Of a stretch of DNA of 46,754 nt, positions 38,892 through 46,754 are shown in pieces. The notes beneath the pieces were generated by a model. The model was not told the origin of the DNA. It worked only from the letters and a program-made list of their open reading frames with translations, and did no database searches. How positions within the stretch are numbered: the first letter of the stretch is position 1; each line of letters begins with the position of its first letter. The DNA is from a virus, in the IMG/VR virus record IMGVR_UViG_3300025096_000038, positions 1 to 46,754 of that record, one strand, 5' to 3'. Both the position numbers and the translations under genes were made by a program.

Positions 38892-39143
38892 TTAGGATTT
38901 GCCGATATGTTTGGGCGCTGGTGGCTGGTTATGGGCATTTAGAGTTTGTGATCTAGACGAGCCTCCACCCTGAGCTTCTTCGATTGCTTGTTGCTCTGCC
39001 TCCAACTGTCGAATGAGGCGTTGGACAAACCACTTGCGCAATCCTAGCGGCAAGTTATAAGCTTCGGCGAACGACCAGCCTCCGGAGTATTTTAGGAAGA
39101 AGAACTGTTCATAGACGTCTTCCATATACTCATCGGTTAGGCC
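38892..39143 (-). CDS. Downstream frame of tail assembly chaperone (likely made by +1/-2 frameshift)
   Basis: This frame, read after the T7 run at 39144-39150, encodes 83 residues: GLTDEYMEDVYEQFFFLKYS, then YNLPLGLRKWFVQRLIRQLEAE and a polar tail (QPPAPKHIGKS). An open frame upstream to 39227 exists, but there it only shadows the zinc-ribbon gene. The FLKYSGGWSFAEAYNLP-x-LRKW pattern looks like a real conserved helical domain. Two routes are possible: frameshift from the 39130-39987 gene, giving a GT-type fusion, or internal start at ATG 39125 with a weak GATGAG site. Position right before the tape measure gene favours the chaperone idea. Confidence 0.65.
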   Translation of the reverse strand, partial: GLTDEYMEDVYEQFFFLKYSGGWSFAEAYNLPLGLRKWFVQRLIRQLEAEQQAIEEAQGGGSSRSQTLNAHNQPPAPKHIGKS

Positions 39144-39987
39144 AAAAAAAGTCCGCGGTGAGCGGCACCTCCATATCTTGCTCAAAATCGCATTCATTAC
39201 ATTCGAAATGCTGCGTAAGATCAACATTGGGGGCTGCTAGTTTATATGCCATTCTCAAATGTTGAGAATCTGTGGAGGGCATGTTTTCGATGACATAATC
39301 AATGATTTCCTGGGAAGTTTCGCCTTTTACGGAAACGATGAGATTTCTCAACTGCTGTGTTACCAGCTTCTCATGAGAGTTTCTCTTATCCTTCTTTTGG
39401 AGCTTCGACGTCATCTCTCTTTCATCTGCTCCGGTCAGGAGCCTAAATACAACGTCCATTTGGAGGCGCGGGAGAGTCACTGTGAATGTCCCATCCTCGT
39501 TGTAACGAGTATCGAGAGTATCGACGTCGCTGCCGTCATATATTTCTGCTTCGTTAAGATCAAAGGTATATTCTTGCTTTGTCTCGCAGGATGGGCAGGT
39601 AACTGCTGTTGTATATTCGTTGCCGTAGCCCGAAACTCGGGTTGCAATAATTATCGCATTTCTATCGCCTACCAACAGGTGGTCGGGGTGAATGCTTTTA
39701 TCGGTAATGAGGCTTTCGAGAACTCGCTCGATTGCCACGCCTTTCTTAAGCAGTGTGCGTGATGTCAGCATATCTTCTTCTTTTGCTGTCAACTGCTTGA
39801 TTTCAATGGTTTCCTGATCATGGAGGGGATGCCCCTCTGGATACAGAAGTCCTTTTGATGGGAGTTCTACGAACTCTGTGGGTACCACGAAGGAGAATCC
39901 TTCGATCCCAGCACCTTGAAGTACTGGGGCGGGTGTCGCTGTATCTTGGGGGGTATTCCCTCCCGTGCGACCTCTATTTCTAGACAA
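39130..39987 (-). CDS. T4-baseplate-family zinc-ribbon protein / tail assembly chaperone
   Basis: A 285-aa protein with TTG start behind GAGGTG. The N-terminus holds VPTEFVELPSKGLLYPEGHPL and EIKQLTAKEEDMLTSRTLLKKG, the signature of the T4 baseplate family that includes gp26 (PF12322 as I recall it). Cys131/Cys134 and Cys263/Cys266 can form one zinc ribbon. It sits between tail tube and tape measure genes, where tail assembly chaperones normally lie. Its last codons before the stop (GAC TTT TTT TGG ... TGA) contain a slippery T run, and the next frame continues into an 83-aa helical domain. Hub-assembly or tape-measure chaperone role is inferred. Confidence 0.78.
   Translation of the reverse strand: MSRNRGRTGGNTPQDTATPAPVLQGAGIEGFSFVVPTEFVELPSKGLLYPEGHPLHDQETIEIKQLTAKEEDMLTSRTLLKKGVAIERVLESLITDKSIHPDHLLVGDRNAIIIATRVSGYGNEYTTAVTCPSCETKQEYTFDLNEAEIYDGSDVDTLDTRYNEDGTFTVTLPRLQMDVVFRLLTGADEREMTSKLQKKDKRNSHEKLVTQQLRNLIVSVKGETSQEIIDYVIENMPSTDSQHLRMAYKLAAPNVDLTQHFECNECDFEQDMEVPLTADFFWPNR
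39144..39150 (-). promoter_or_regulatory. Candidate slippery site for +1 or -2 frameshift
   Basis: Seven T residues on the minus strand. The zero frame reads GAC TTT TTT TGG. A shift of -1 meets TAA within three codons (TTG GCC TAA), whereas a +1 or -2 shift enters the 83-codon downstream frame with no stop. The zero frame ends 4 codons after the run. Confidence 0.55.
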
Positions 39988-40012
39988 TATACACCTCTAT
40001 TTATTTAACTTT

Positions 40013-40600
40013 TTATACGTCGAAGAACGATGAACCACCAGCGCCAGCAACTGCGGCTGATTCTCCAGCAGTCTCGACTCGTGCCCAGTCATACTTCAGA
40101 GTAACCGACATCTCAGTAAGCTCATCATCGCCATATGCAAGATCACCGTACTTAAGTTCAGTTACGAACGAGTTCCACAGTGTCCATGTTTCAAGCGGGT
40201 TGCCGTCGGAATCAATCTGTGTAATAATAACCTGTCCCAATGCGCCAGCAGCTTTTGCCTTAGACATCGTGCCCAGATCGTTAGCGTCAGTCGGAGGACT
40301 ATAGCCTGATTGCACAATAATGTCTGACAGTGTTGCTGCCATATCGGGCTCAACTGGGTCAACCAGTGTCAAACTAACATCCTGCCATGTGACGGCTCCT
40401 GGATAGAAGAAAGTATGGTTGAGATATTTGTGCTCTGCGGCATTTACCGTAAAAGAAGGCTTACTAACCGTTTTTGCATACCAGAGAGCTGCGCCTCCCT
40501 GTGCTGCTTGAATTCCTTGGAACTCCACGGTGAATCTAAATTTTCTTTTAGGATCTTGAAGGGCGGTATCTTGACCGAAATTTGTTGACCAGAATGGCAT
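40013..40600 (-). CDS. Tail tube protein, T4 gp19-like
   Basis: A 195-aa protein following the sheath gene, as in all T4-like phages. Seen: FRFTVEFQGIQAAQGGAALW, YAKTVSKPSFTVN, then HTFFYPGAVTWQDVSLTLVDP and the closing LTEMSVTLKYDWARVE. The W-x-DVSLTLVDP strand and the length (T4 gp19 is 163 aa) fit the tube protein that polymerises on the baseplate around the tape measure. A CAGGAG ribosome site lies 10 bases before the ATG. An AT-rich CACTATATAAT box at about 40633-40623 could be a late promoter element. Confidence 0.85.
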   Translation of the reverse strand: MPFWSTNFGQDTALQDPKRKFRFTVEFQGIQAAQGGAALWYAKTVSKPSFTVNAAEHKYLNHTFFYPGAVTWQDVSLTLVDPVEPDMAATLSDIIVQSGYSPPTDANDLGTMSKAKAAGALGQVIITQIDSDGNPLETWTLWNSFVTELKYGDLAYGDDELTEMSVTLKYDWARVETAGESAAVAGAGGSSFFDV

Positions 40601-40663
40601 TAGTTGGAACTCCTGTTATCTATATTATATAGTGTTGTGAGGGGTTTTATCCCCCCATCTTTC

Positions 40664-43636
40664 CTAATCATCGAATGAAGCCCCTGTCGAAGCGATCACA
40701 AAGTCGATTGCGATATATTCGATAGCTCTTGCGGGTTTCACCATAATCTTGGCATACATGACGTTTTGATCGATTAGATCTGGCGTCGTGGTAGACTCAT
40801 CAAGAATCAACTTGTAGTCTGTGATACCAAAATCAACTTTTGTGTTGGCAAGAAGCGGCTCAATCAGAGATTTGAACCGGTTCCATGTTGCTTGGACATT
40901 TTGTTCGAAAAGGACCTGTGTTGAAAGGATAGAGATTTGCTTCTTGAGGTAAATCACCATTCTTCTAACGTTGATCCTATCGAGTGCGCTTGAGCGCTCT
41001 TGGAGGGTTTTCTGTCCAAATACCACGATTCCACTAGATGGGAATGAGGCAATAGGGTTAATGCCGGCTTCATATAGAGTATCTCTATTCTTCGAAGTAA
41101 GCTTCTCGGTAACTCCCGTGATTGGGATACCGGCGGCGCCTTCAGAGAGTCCACCGCGATTAAATCCTGCTGGAGCAAACCAGACTTTGGATTTCTTCTC
41201 GGAACTTGCAAGAACTCCCATCATTGCGACAGTAGGCGGAATCCACAACATTTGACCAGTTTGGTCGCGTGTCTGAACCCACGGGTAGAAGGTTGCACCA
41301 TAAGAGGAGTCAATTCTTCTGTCTTTAAGTGAACTAGCAGCATTTACCGGAGTAGTTCCGATTCTGTCGGTTTTGTCAGCGTAATACTGCTCTGAAGCAG
41401 GGAAGTAAACATCTGGCAAATCAATCAGCGCCAACGCGTCTCCACGAGCCTCACACATGTTAATCATGCGTTCAGTAAGAGTCTTATTGGTGAGTCCCGG
41501 TGCCGCCACAAGGTTCATGTCCAAAGTCTCTGGATCTGCGAGTGTATCAATAGCTCTTGCATATGTGTGATATGCATAACTGTTATCTTCAGTAGCTGCC
41601 GATGTCATACCTCTGTTATAGAGAGGATCTGGCTTCGTAATGTCCCAGCCATCGAATCCGCCCCAGAAGGGAGCAGTAAACTGGTTCATGCCGGCGTCAA
41701 GCAGCGCGGTGTAGGAACCAGTGCTGACAGCTCTTTCGTCGGCGCGTGAACCTGAAATATAGCGATATGCTCCATTTGTGCCCATCATAATGTTATCTAG
41801 CGAGAAAACGTAAGACCAGTTATCAACACCAGTTGTGGAGTTGACAGCAGCCAAAGCTCCGCCGGTTCCCTGCGTTGGATCTGCTGGGAAATCAGCATAA
41901 AGTAGTCTGTGCCAGTCGTTAACACTTCTATCATAACGTGTAGAACCTGCGCTTGAACTTGGAGTTCTAACGGTTGACCATCCCCAATATGCGTCAGTGG
42001 GGTTGGAAAGTCCGCCAGCACTAGCTGAAAGACGCATGCGGTCTTTCGGGAAGTTGAGTGAAGCAGTTGCGGGGGTTAGCGCCCATCCGCCGACAGGAGC
42101 GGTAGATGATGTAGTTACTAAGATAAATGGGCTCCCTTGATCCCAGTACGTGCTCCATGGCGTGCCAGTTCCCGGTAAACCCCCAGAACCAATGAGAAAC
42201 GATGTAGTCGCCTGTGGCTTGGAGGAGGTTACTGCTGTAAGTCCTGTAAAGTTTGGTGGTCCGAAGTAGCCGAATGGAAGATATAGCGAGTTGGCGCTGC
42301 CTTGTTCAACAGCCTCGTTAATCTCTACATAAACAAAGTCAGATTTGTTGTCGTATTCTCCATAAGTCTTCAGACGGCGTTCGTTTGAGTCCCAAGAAGT
42401 ATACTTGGTACCAATCTTGCGGCCGATATAATCGGGAGAAGTAGGATCCAAAGTACAGTTATCAAAGCGCTCGATTACCACAACCTTGTTGTCGGTGTCG
42501 CGAACGTCTCTCAAAATAACAGAGAATGTTCCATAATCAGAAACTCTAGAGCTTGATTGGCGAACCTTAGCAATTGATACCTTTACGTTCTTGTGCAGCC
42601 ATTCACCGTGTCCGCGTCCTTTGAGGCGGAATAGCTTCTGTTGGGCAGCCGGAGCGTAGTTAGCTGCGTCTCCGCTTAGATCCTGACCAATAAACCAACC
42701 AGCAACAGCTTCGCGTGAAGCCTGCTTCATGTCTTGTGGTCCAGTTCCGGTTGAACCACTGAGTGCGATGCCTAGGATAACTCCTTGAAGGCTCGTGTCA
42801 GTGGTGAAATCTAGATCGCGCAGTTGTTGCTCAAAAGTCTCTCCAACCCAGAAGTCCTGTAATGAGGCACTTGGGTAAAATCCTCCTGCGAGGAGTTGAG
42901 GGTTAGTGTTGAGCTTTCTGCGCACAAAGTTGGCGCTGTCGTCATTAAAGTTAAACTTGAATTCTTGCCCGCCATTCAGGGTACCACTAACAACAATATT
43001 GAACAACCCTTCCGAGTCTGTTCCTATTAAAACGCCCTGTTGTGTGATGCTGCTGCCGCGGTTGGATGGAGCGACCGCGGGATCACCCCCAAGGCTAAGA
43101 GGAGTTCCCTTAAGAGATATCGAACCCGTGTTCATATAGAAGATGGCTGCTAATACAAGATCGTTATCAGCTGCTGTCAGATCCGCAACCGTTCCCGATT
43201 GACAGACCCAGAGTCCATAAGCACCACCAACTGCTGCGGGGTTAGTGCCGAGATCTTGAGATGTTTCCCAACCTGCACCTGCGGCGCCGCCAGCAGAGCC
43301 ACCGGTTGAGGTCTGTTGACCAAGCAAGCGCATGTAAGTAACTGGTGCGACAGATGGCTGCAGGAACGCCTTCGCGGCGTATGTGCCGTACATTGGCGAT
43401 TGATAGTTTCCATCACGGTAAACATCGTTAGCGCCGCCGGCGCCTGGTACAGTGTCTCCGAACGCCTGAACAAACTGCGAATATGATTCGACTTTGATCG
43501 GCTGCATGGCCAGACCGCGAGACGATCGACCAATAACTACTGGTCCGATTTCTTGTGGGTTTTCTGGGCGAAAAGAATTGTCAATTTCATTGACAAAGAC
43601 ACCCGGCGATACAAATTTAAAACTTTTTACTGACAT
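40664..43636 (-). CDS. Tail sheath protein, T4 gp18-like
   Basis: The start is set at ATG 43636 (MSVKSFKFVSPGVFVNEIDNS..., with AGAGGGA before it), not the upstream ATG at 43684. The 990-aa protein shows the typical N-terminus V-SPGV-x-V-NEID and IGPVVIGRSSRG, a long variable middle with repeats of Gly/Ser/Thr that would form protruding domains, and the C-terminal polymerising domain: GINPIASFPSSGIVVFGQKT, RINVRRMVIYLKKQI and the end VKPARAIEYIAIDFVI. It is larger than T4 gp18 (659 aa) because of the middle insertions. A terminator-like hairpin (43730-43765) separates it from the neck genes. Confidence 0.95.
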   Translation of the reverse strand: MSVKSFKFVSPGVFVNEIDNSFRPENPQEIGPVVIGRSSRGLAMQPIKVESYSQFVQAFGDTVPGAGGANDVYRDGNYQSPMYGTYAAKAFLQPSVAPVTYMRLLGQQTSTGGSAGGAAGAGWETSQDLGTNPAAVGGAYGLWVCQSGTVADLTAADNDLVLAAIFYMNTGSISLKGTPLSLGGDPAVAPSNRGSSITQQGVLIGTDSEGLFNIVVSGTLNGGQEFKFNFNDDSANFVRRKLNTNPQLLAGGFYPSASLQDFWVGETFEQQLRDLDFTTDTSLQGVILGIALSGSTGTGPQDMKQASREAVAGWFIGQDLSGDAANYAPAAQQKLFRLKGRGHGEWLHKNVKVSIAKVRQSSSRVSDYGTFSVILRDVRDTDNKVVVIERFDNCTLDPTSPDYIGRKIGTKYTSWDSNERRLKTYGEYDNKSDFVYVEINEAVEQGSANSLYLPFGYFGPPNFTGLTAVTSSKPQATTSFLIGSGGLPGTGTPWSTYWDQGSPFILVTTSSTAPVGGWALTPATASLNFPKDRMRLSASAGGLSNPTDAYWGWSTVRTPSSSAGSTRYDRSVNDWHRLLYADFPADPTQGTGGALAAVNSTTGVDNWSYVFSLDNIMMGTNGAYRYISGSRADERAVSTGSYTALLDAGMNQFTAPFWGGFDGWDITKPDPLYNRGMTSAATEDNSYAYHTYARAIDTLADPETLDMNLVAAPGLTNKTLTERMINMCEARGDALALIDLPDVYFPASEQYYADKTDRIGTTPVNAASSLKDRRIDSSYGATFYPWVQTRDQTGQMLWIPPTVAMMGVLASSEKKSKVWFAPAGFNRGGLSEGAAGIPITGVTEKLTSKNRDTLYEAGINPIASFPSSGIVVFGQKTLQERSSALDRINVRRMVIYLKKQISILSTQVLFEQNVQATWNRFKSLIEPLLANTKVDFGITDYKLILDESTTTPDLIDQNVMYAKIMVKPARAIEYIAIDFVIASTGASFDD

Positions 43637-43729
43637 GTTGCTTAGTCCCTCTTGTGATGCGTGCAAGATTGTATTATAGTGCAATCATAGATAAATAGTG
43701 TGGGTATGGTCGAAAAGCTGAAAAAGGAC

Positions 43730-43765
43730 CCTGAACTAAGCAGAAAAAAGCCCGCTGTGTTCAGG
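43730..43765 (-). terminator. Terminator-like hairpin overlapping a stop codon
   Basis: On the minus strand CCTGAAC (43765-43759) pairs with GTTCAGG (43736-43730), with an inner AGC/GCT pair around a T6 run, followed by GTCCTTTTTC. The stop codon of the 43761-44645 gene lies in the first arm. It probably separates the neck and sheath transcripts at least partly. Confidence 0.6.
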
Positions 43766-44645
43766 AACTGTCAGAGAACCATGGTACGTCGCCTGCTGGC
43801 ATCTCTCTTTCGGAAGGAAACTGATATTCTACCGTATTTTCGTCAATCCTAACGATGGGTCTATCATCATTCTTTCCCTCGCCAATAAGATAGCCTAGAA
43901 CCTTGATTGTGATCTCGGTAGTAAACATCCTCATCTCTTCTGCGAGGTTTGACACGTTATTACTTTGGGCAAAGCTCTGATCGATGAACGCCTCGTATAG
44001 GTGTCCGTTTCGGCGCATCACAAAGGTGTTCGCCTGTCCGGTGCGAGCCATGAACGGGCTGACTAGCGAGTTCATCTGCTGTTGGTATTCGCTCTTAATC
44101 ACTATCTTATAGTCAACATTAACATATACTGGGAGCGGTATTGACAAAGTTTGGACCACTACCTTCTTGTTCTTTCTCGGATAATATGGTTGTCTCTTTA
44201 CTTCTAAGTTTGTGCGAGTATTGCCTACGGTGGCAAAGTTGCGAGTCTTGTCAGGAACTATTCTTTTCGCTAATACAAATCTACCAGCGCGCCCATTCTT
44301 ATCTTTCGAATAGTAGTTTGCTTGGAACACCCCACGCTTCGCAGGATCTTTGGTAATACCAGTCCTTTCAACACTTATAATTGGGAGTTTAAGAGCACCT
44401 CCATCATCTCGGAGTTCTTTCTTGTGCTTTATTTGATATGATCGCTCTGGCACCTGCCATATAACAGGTACTTGAGTGAATCCTTCGTTAGTGTGGGTTT
44501 GTAGGTCTAGGTCCTTCTTAAGCCACGATACAAGGGAGAAGTCAATATTCTCGATTGTAGAAGCCAACATACCCACTTCTTTAAGTGTGAGTTGCCCGTC
44601 CTCTCCCTCTGGGAGCATTGCAAAGTCAAAGTTATCAGGTAGCAT
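43761..44645 (-). CDS. Tail completion / sheath-stabiliser protein, T4 gp15-like
   Basis: The start at ATG 44645 (MLPDNFDFAMLPEGEDG) has AAAGGGG before it and overlaps the upstream stop by 11 bases. The 294-aa product contains FSLVSWLKKDLDLQ, IPLPVYVNVDYKIVIKSEYQQ, QMNSLVSPFMARTGQANTFV and the C-terminal RMFTTEITIKVLGYLIGEG, a pattern that resembles gp15-type connectors of T4-like phages. It lies between the gp14-position gene and the sheath gene, as gp15 does in T4. It probably caps the tail and joins it to the neck. Confidence 0.68.
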   Translation of the reverse strand: MLPDNFDFAMLPEGEDGQLTLKEVGMLASTIENIDFSLVSWLKKDLDLQTHTNEGFTQVPVIWQVPERSYQIKHKKELRDDGGALKLPIISVERTGITKDPAKRGVFQANYYSKDKNGRAGRFVLAKRIVPDKTRNFATVGNTRTNLEVKRQPYYPRKNKKVVVQTLSIPLPVYVNVDYKIVIKSEYQQQMNSLVSPFMARTGQANTFVMRRNGHLYEAFIDQSFAQSNNVSNLAEEMRMFTTEITIKVLGYLIGEGKNDDRPIVRIDENTVEYQFPSEREMPAGDVPWFSDSS

Positions 44646-45126
44646 CGAAAAGCCCCTTTCTTGCGCGCTTGCAAACTGCATGCACTTCAAATGTTTGGTC
44701 GACCTGTCCGAACAGCTTCTTGGGCTCAGATAACTTAACTATTTCATAATAGAAGTCACCGTACAGTACAAAATCGCCCTCGCGAACGAACAAGTTTTGA
44801 TCTTCAGTCAGTCGGCGCTTATGAAAATGCACATTAATCTCCCACGACATGTCGATTCCCGCATTCTCCAAATAGCTTGTTTCGAACTGCGTGAAATCAA
44901 CCAGCGCATATACTCGGACTGGTGGGAGGTAGGTTTTCTCTATTGCTTCCCCATATAACTCATGGAAGTCCGTCGTTTCGAGATCAATCGGATAATAAAG
45001 GATCTGTTGCCCAATGACCTTTTCAATTAGCTCGTCATTTACCTGCTTGACAAGATTTCGCTCTTTCTCTCCCAAAAACAAGGGAGCAGGCGGAGCAGGT
45101 GGTCTTTTCCATTCGTTATCTGACAT
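44635..45126 (-). CDS. Neck/head-tail connector protein (T4 gp14 position)
   Basis: A 163-aa protein. It starts with a short Pro-rich segment, then LVKQVNDELIEKVIGQQILY, YPIDLETTDFHELYGEAIEK, VHFHKRRLTEDQNLFVREGD and FYYEIVKLSEPKKLFGQVDQ. The beta-rich pattern with FVREGDFVLYGDFYYEIV resembles head-tail completion proteins of large myoviruses. Its position after the gp13-like gene and before the gp15-like gene suggests the gp14 role. Function inferred from context plus pattern. Confidence 0.65.
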   Translation of the reverse strand: MSDNEWKRPPAPPAPLFLGEKERNLVKQVNDELIEKVIGQQILYYPIDLETTDFHELYGEAIEKTYLPPVRVYALVDFTQFETSYLENAGIDMSWEINVHFHKRRLTEDQNLFVREGDFVLYGDFYYEIVKLSEPKKLFGQVDQTFEVHAVCKRARKGLFDAT

Positions 45127-45130
45127 TTAT

Positions 45131-46423
45131 CTAACCCACCATGATTGGAAGCGGCGAATATTTTAGCGTTTCAGCTGTTGCTACTGCTTTTTCTTGATCA
45201 TCCTTTGCTAATTGGACATATTCCATCTCTTTGAGTAGCTCTCGGAGCTTGTCTCTTAACGAGTCTTGTTCAGCTTTAGCTTGTGAAAGTAGATCCGAGT
45301 GATTTAACGTAACTGATTCACCCGGAATTGGAATTGTGGTGAACTTTCCTCGGATTTGTCCCAGCATCTCTTTGCAGAGTGCTAACGAATACTTGCGGAT
45401 CCATTGTTTACCAATAGCGTTGATGTTTTCGTAAGGAATGTTGCCGAACGGGGCTGTATTAATGTTGTTGATGCCGTCGACGCTGCCAGATGGTCCCGCT
45501 CTGCCTTCCCATGCGTTGTCTTCTACATAAAACTGAACCCAGATACGGCTCATTTCGCCAAGACCCCAATAACTAGGCATTGGAAACAGGCGCAATCTAC
45601 CATCGATTAACTCATATGAGTAGTTTGATGTTCTTGTCCTTAATGAATCTTCATACATGATGGCTTGCATCTTGTTTTGCCATGTAGGAATAATCTCGAA
45701 AGTAGAGTCATCAGAGAACTGTCCATACGTCGACATATTGCCTACGACACCAACTCCTCCGTAGTATCCATAGAAGCGCCACATTGCACGAGGCGAACGG
45801 AAGAACACCTTGGTAACGTTAATGCGCTTATTGTTGACTTTTCCGGCATAATCGACCGCAATACCGCCATCATCCACACCAGAGTCGGATGCGTCCATGA
45901 TGATTTGCCGAATGTCGTAATCCTGCTTCCCTGTGGCTGGTGCAAACGATGCTGAGTAGTATCTGACGTCTCCGCCCATACCAGCATACGATGTAAGTCC
46001 GTCTGCGATGTTTCTCGCTGACTGAAACTTGAATTTTGGGTATTTGAGTGCCACATGTGTGCCGCTTAAGCTCGAAGATAGCGGACTGGCAATCATGTCG
46101 CCCAAGTGGTTAAATGTACCGGTAGTGTTGCCCAGCATTGTGCCGAGGGCATTTTTACCTTGATGGAGGTTAATGATATATGAGTATTCTAATACTGCTT
46201 CTTCGTAAGCTGCGTATACGTTTGACGGGGTTAACTCAATGTCAACAACATCGCCGCCAAGCTTCTTATATACATAGGCTACCTGAGCAACCGCTCCTGT
46301 AATGAACTCGGCTGAGCCAGTATAAGCTCCAAAGGGAAGTGATGTCGCGACTTTGATCGCACTTCCGGTCGATGTAAGTACGATGGCGCTAGTTGTCGAT
46401 AGTGGTTGAAGATCAGTTGGCAT
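45131..46423 (-). CDS. Neck protein (T4 gp13 position)
   Basis: A 430-aa protein, first gene after the capsid gene. Seen: DVVDIELTPSNVYAAYEEAV, LEYSYIINLHQGKNALGTML, YDIRQIIMDASDSG, VFFRSPRAMWRFYGYYGG, and a C-terminal helix with MLGQIRGKFTTIPIPGESVT and LREL-LKEMEYVQ. The N-terminal adaptor-like helices and the Trp/Tyr-rich middle look like connector proteins of marine T4-like phages. It would close the DNA-filled head and bind the tail. Ribosome site CAGGAG. It starts a new transcript or follows read-through past the terminator at 46549-46588. Confidence 0.65.
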   Translation of the reverse strand: MPTDLQPLSTTSAIVLTSTGSAIKVATSLPFGAYTGSAEFITGAVAQVAYVYKKLGGDVVDIELTPSNVYAAYEEAVLEYSYIINLHQGKNALGTMLGNTTGTFNHLGDMIASPLSSSLSGTHVALKYPKFKFQSARNIADGLTSYAGMGGDVRYYSASFAPATGKQDYDIRQIIMDASDSGVDDGGIAVDYAGKVNNKRINVTKVFFRSPRAMWRFYGYYGGVGVVGNMSTYGQFSDDSTFEIIPTWQNKMQAIMYEDSLRTRTSNYSYELIDGRLRLFPMPSYWGLGEMSRIWVQFYVEDNAWEGRAGPSGSVDGINNINTAPFGNIPYENINAIGKQWIRKYSLALCKEMLGQIRGKFTTIPIPGESVTLNHSDLLSQAKAEQDSLRDKLRELLKEMEYVQLAKDDQEKAVATAETLKYSPLPIMVG

Positions 46424-46548
46424 ATATAGAAACTCCTGCTGTAGTAAGTAGTCTTTTATGTCTAAAGGATCCTGCCCGGGTTTGGAAAAACGAAAATCTC
46501 AAAAAATTGGGGGCCATATTTTTTAGGATATTGGCATTTTCATAAAAG
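46424..46548. other. Non-coding gap between capsid terminator and neck gene
   Basis: A 125-base stretch with no open frame of note. It includes an AT/G-rich part with the inverted repeat AAAAAAT/ATTTTTT around GGCCCCC, and the ribosome site of the neck gene (CAGGAG). I find no TTGACA-type promoter, so if a promoter lies here it is probably a late one of unknown consensus. Confidence 0.5.
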
Positions 46549-46588
46549 AAAACCCCCGCCAAATAACTGAATACTTGGCAGGGGTTTT
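46549..46588 (-). terminator. Strong rho-independent terminator after the capsid gene
   Basis: On the minus strand AAAACCCCTGCCAA (46588-46575) pairs with TTGGCGGGGGTTTT (46562-46549) as a 14-bp stem with one G-U pair and a 12-base loop, followed by CTTTTATG. The A and T flanks make it work in both directions. It lies 22 bases past the capsid stop and should end the abundant capsid message. Confidence 0.9.
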
Positions 46589-46610
46589 AAATTTAGCTAC
46601 TGATTATTTA

Positions 46611-46754
46611 TCAGGCGCCTGACTCACCGAGCATACCTCGGACGATAACCAAACCGTAGAGGTCTGGACGAACCATCTTCTTGGCATAACGAGTCATCAC
46701 GCCCTTGCGAGGCACGAAGTCTTCTGGTCCAAAGATGGTAGGAGTGGTTTGCAA
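46611..46754 (-). CDS. Major capsid protein, C-terminal end (T4 gp23-like), partial
   Basis: The gene enters from the right edge and ends with TGA at 46611, leaving 47 residues. They read FGPEDFVPRKGVMTRYAKKM, then VRPDLYGLVIVRGMLGESGA. The R-YAKKMVRPD-x-YG pattern near the end resembles the C-terminus of gp23-type capsid proteins of marine T4-like phages (by memory). Position before neck, sheath and tube genes and the strong terminator behind it fit a highly expressed capsid gene. Confidence 0.6.
   Translation of the reverse strand: MQTTPTIFGPEDFVPRKGVMTRYAKKMVRPDLYGLVIVRGMLGESGA

Noticed and set aside
38892-39227. The 111-codon frame as an ordinary independent gene starting at 39227
   Set aside because: Its first 28 codons lie inside the zinc-ribbon gene and look like a shadow; the downstream part is better explained by frameshift or by an internal start at 39125.
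40628-40660. G-run/C-run pair after the sheath gene as a terminator
   Set aside because: The stem is only 4-5 pairs and no T-run follows on the minus strand.

Overview
The window is one continuous stretch of a large tailed-phage genome of the T4-like (contractile-tail, myovirus) type. Every convincing gene lies on the minus strand, so transcription runs from the right end (major capsid) to the left end. Genes are packed tightly, many with ATGA, GTGA or TAATG overlaps. I see no tRNA, insertion sequence, integrase or CRISPR array. Shine-Dalgarno sites are strong and several genes use GTG or TTG starts. Ten sigma70-type promoters on the minus strand all have exactly 17 bp between the boxes, so a bacterial host RNA polymerase probably drives the early and middle genes. 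Two lipoproteins of a kind common in Myxococcota/Deltaproteobacteria (ASH plus VWA domains; WxWVPGHY repeat) hint at a host from that broad group. That is inference.

Right block (about 30.4-46.75 kb, morphogenesis): C-terminus of the major capsid protein, a strong terminator, three neck/connector proteins, tail sheath, tail tube, a zinc-ribbon T4-baseplate-family protein with a likely frameshifted extension, tape measure, a tail/baseplate protein, a LysM wedge protein and a giant baseplate protein. An unrecognised 404-aa protein follows.

Middle block (about 22.9-29.2 kb, DNA metabolism): a compact family-A DNA polymerase, a divergent FtsZ/tubulin-like protein, a gp32-like ssDNA-binding protein, a cassette of two D12 adenine methyltransferases around a PD-(D/E)XK nuclease, and a UvsX/RecA recombinase. 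Next (18.5-22.9 kb) is an accessory island of small genes: rhodanese, MazG-like NTP pyrophosphatase, SH3-like small proteins, membrane and secreted proteins, and the large VWA lipoprotein.

Left block (0-18.4 kb): 5' nuclease, DnaB-like helicase, B12-dependent ribonucleotide reductase, GroES-like co-chaperonin, zinc amidase endolysin, a nucleotidyltransferase-like protein, a full-length DNA polymerase III alpha subunit, two ClpP-like proteases, a J-domain protein, a ParB-like protein, a third adenine methyltransferase, a thioredoxin-like protein, a GMP reductase/IMP dehydrogenase and an acidic prohead-core-like protein.

Together these suggest a phage that carries much of its own replisome with a bacterial-style division of labour: Pol III alpha as replicase, and Pol I activity split into separate polymerase and 5'-nuclease genes. 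It also makes its own deoxynucleotides, protects or attacks DNA by adenine methylation, and brings chaperones and proteases for virion assembly. The points most worth follow-up are the methyltransferase-nuclease-methyltransferase cassette, the FtsZ-like protein, the +1/-2 frameshift candidate and the host-like lipoprotein island.
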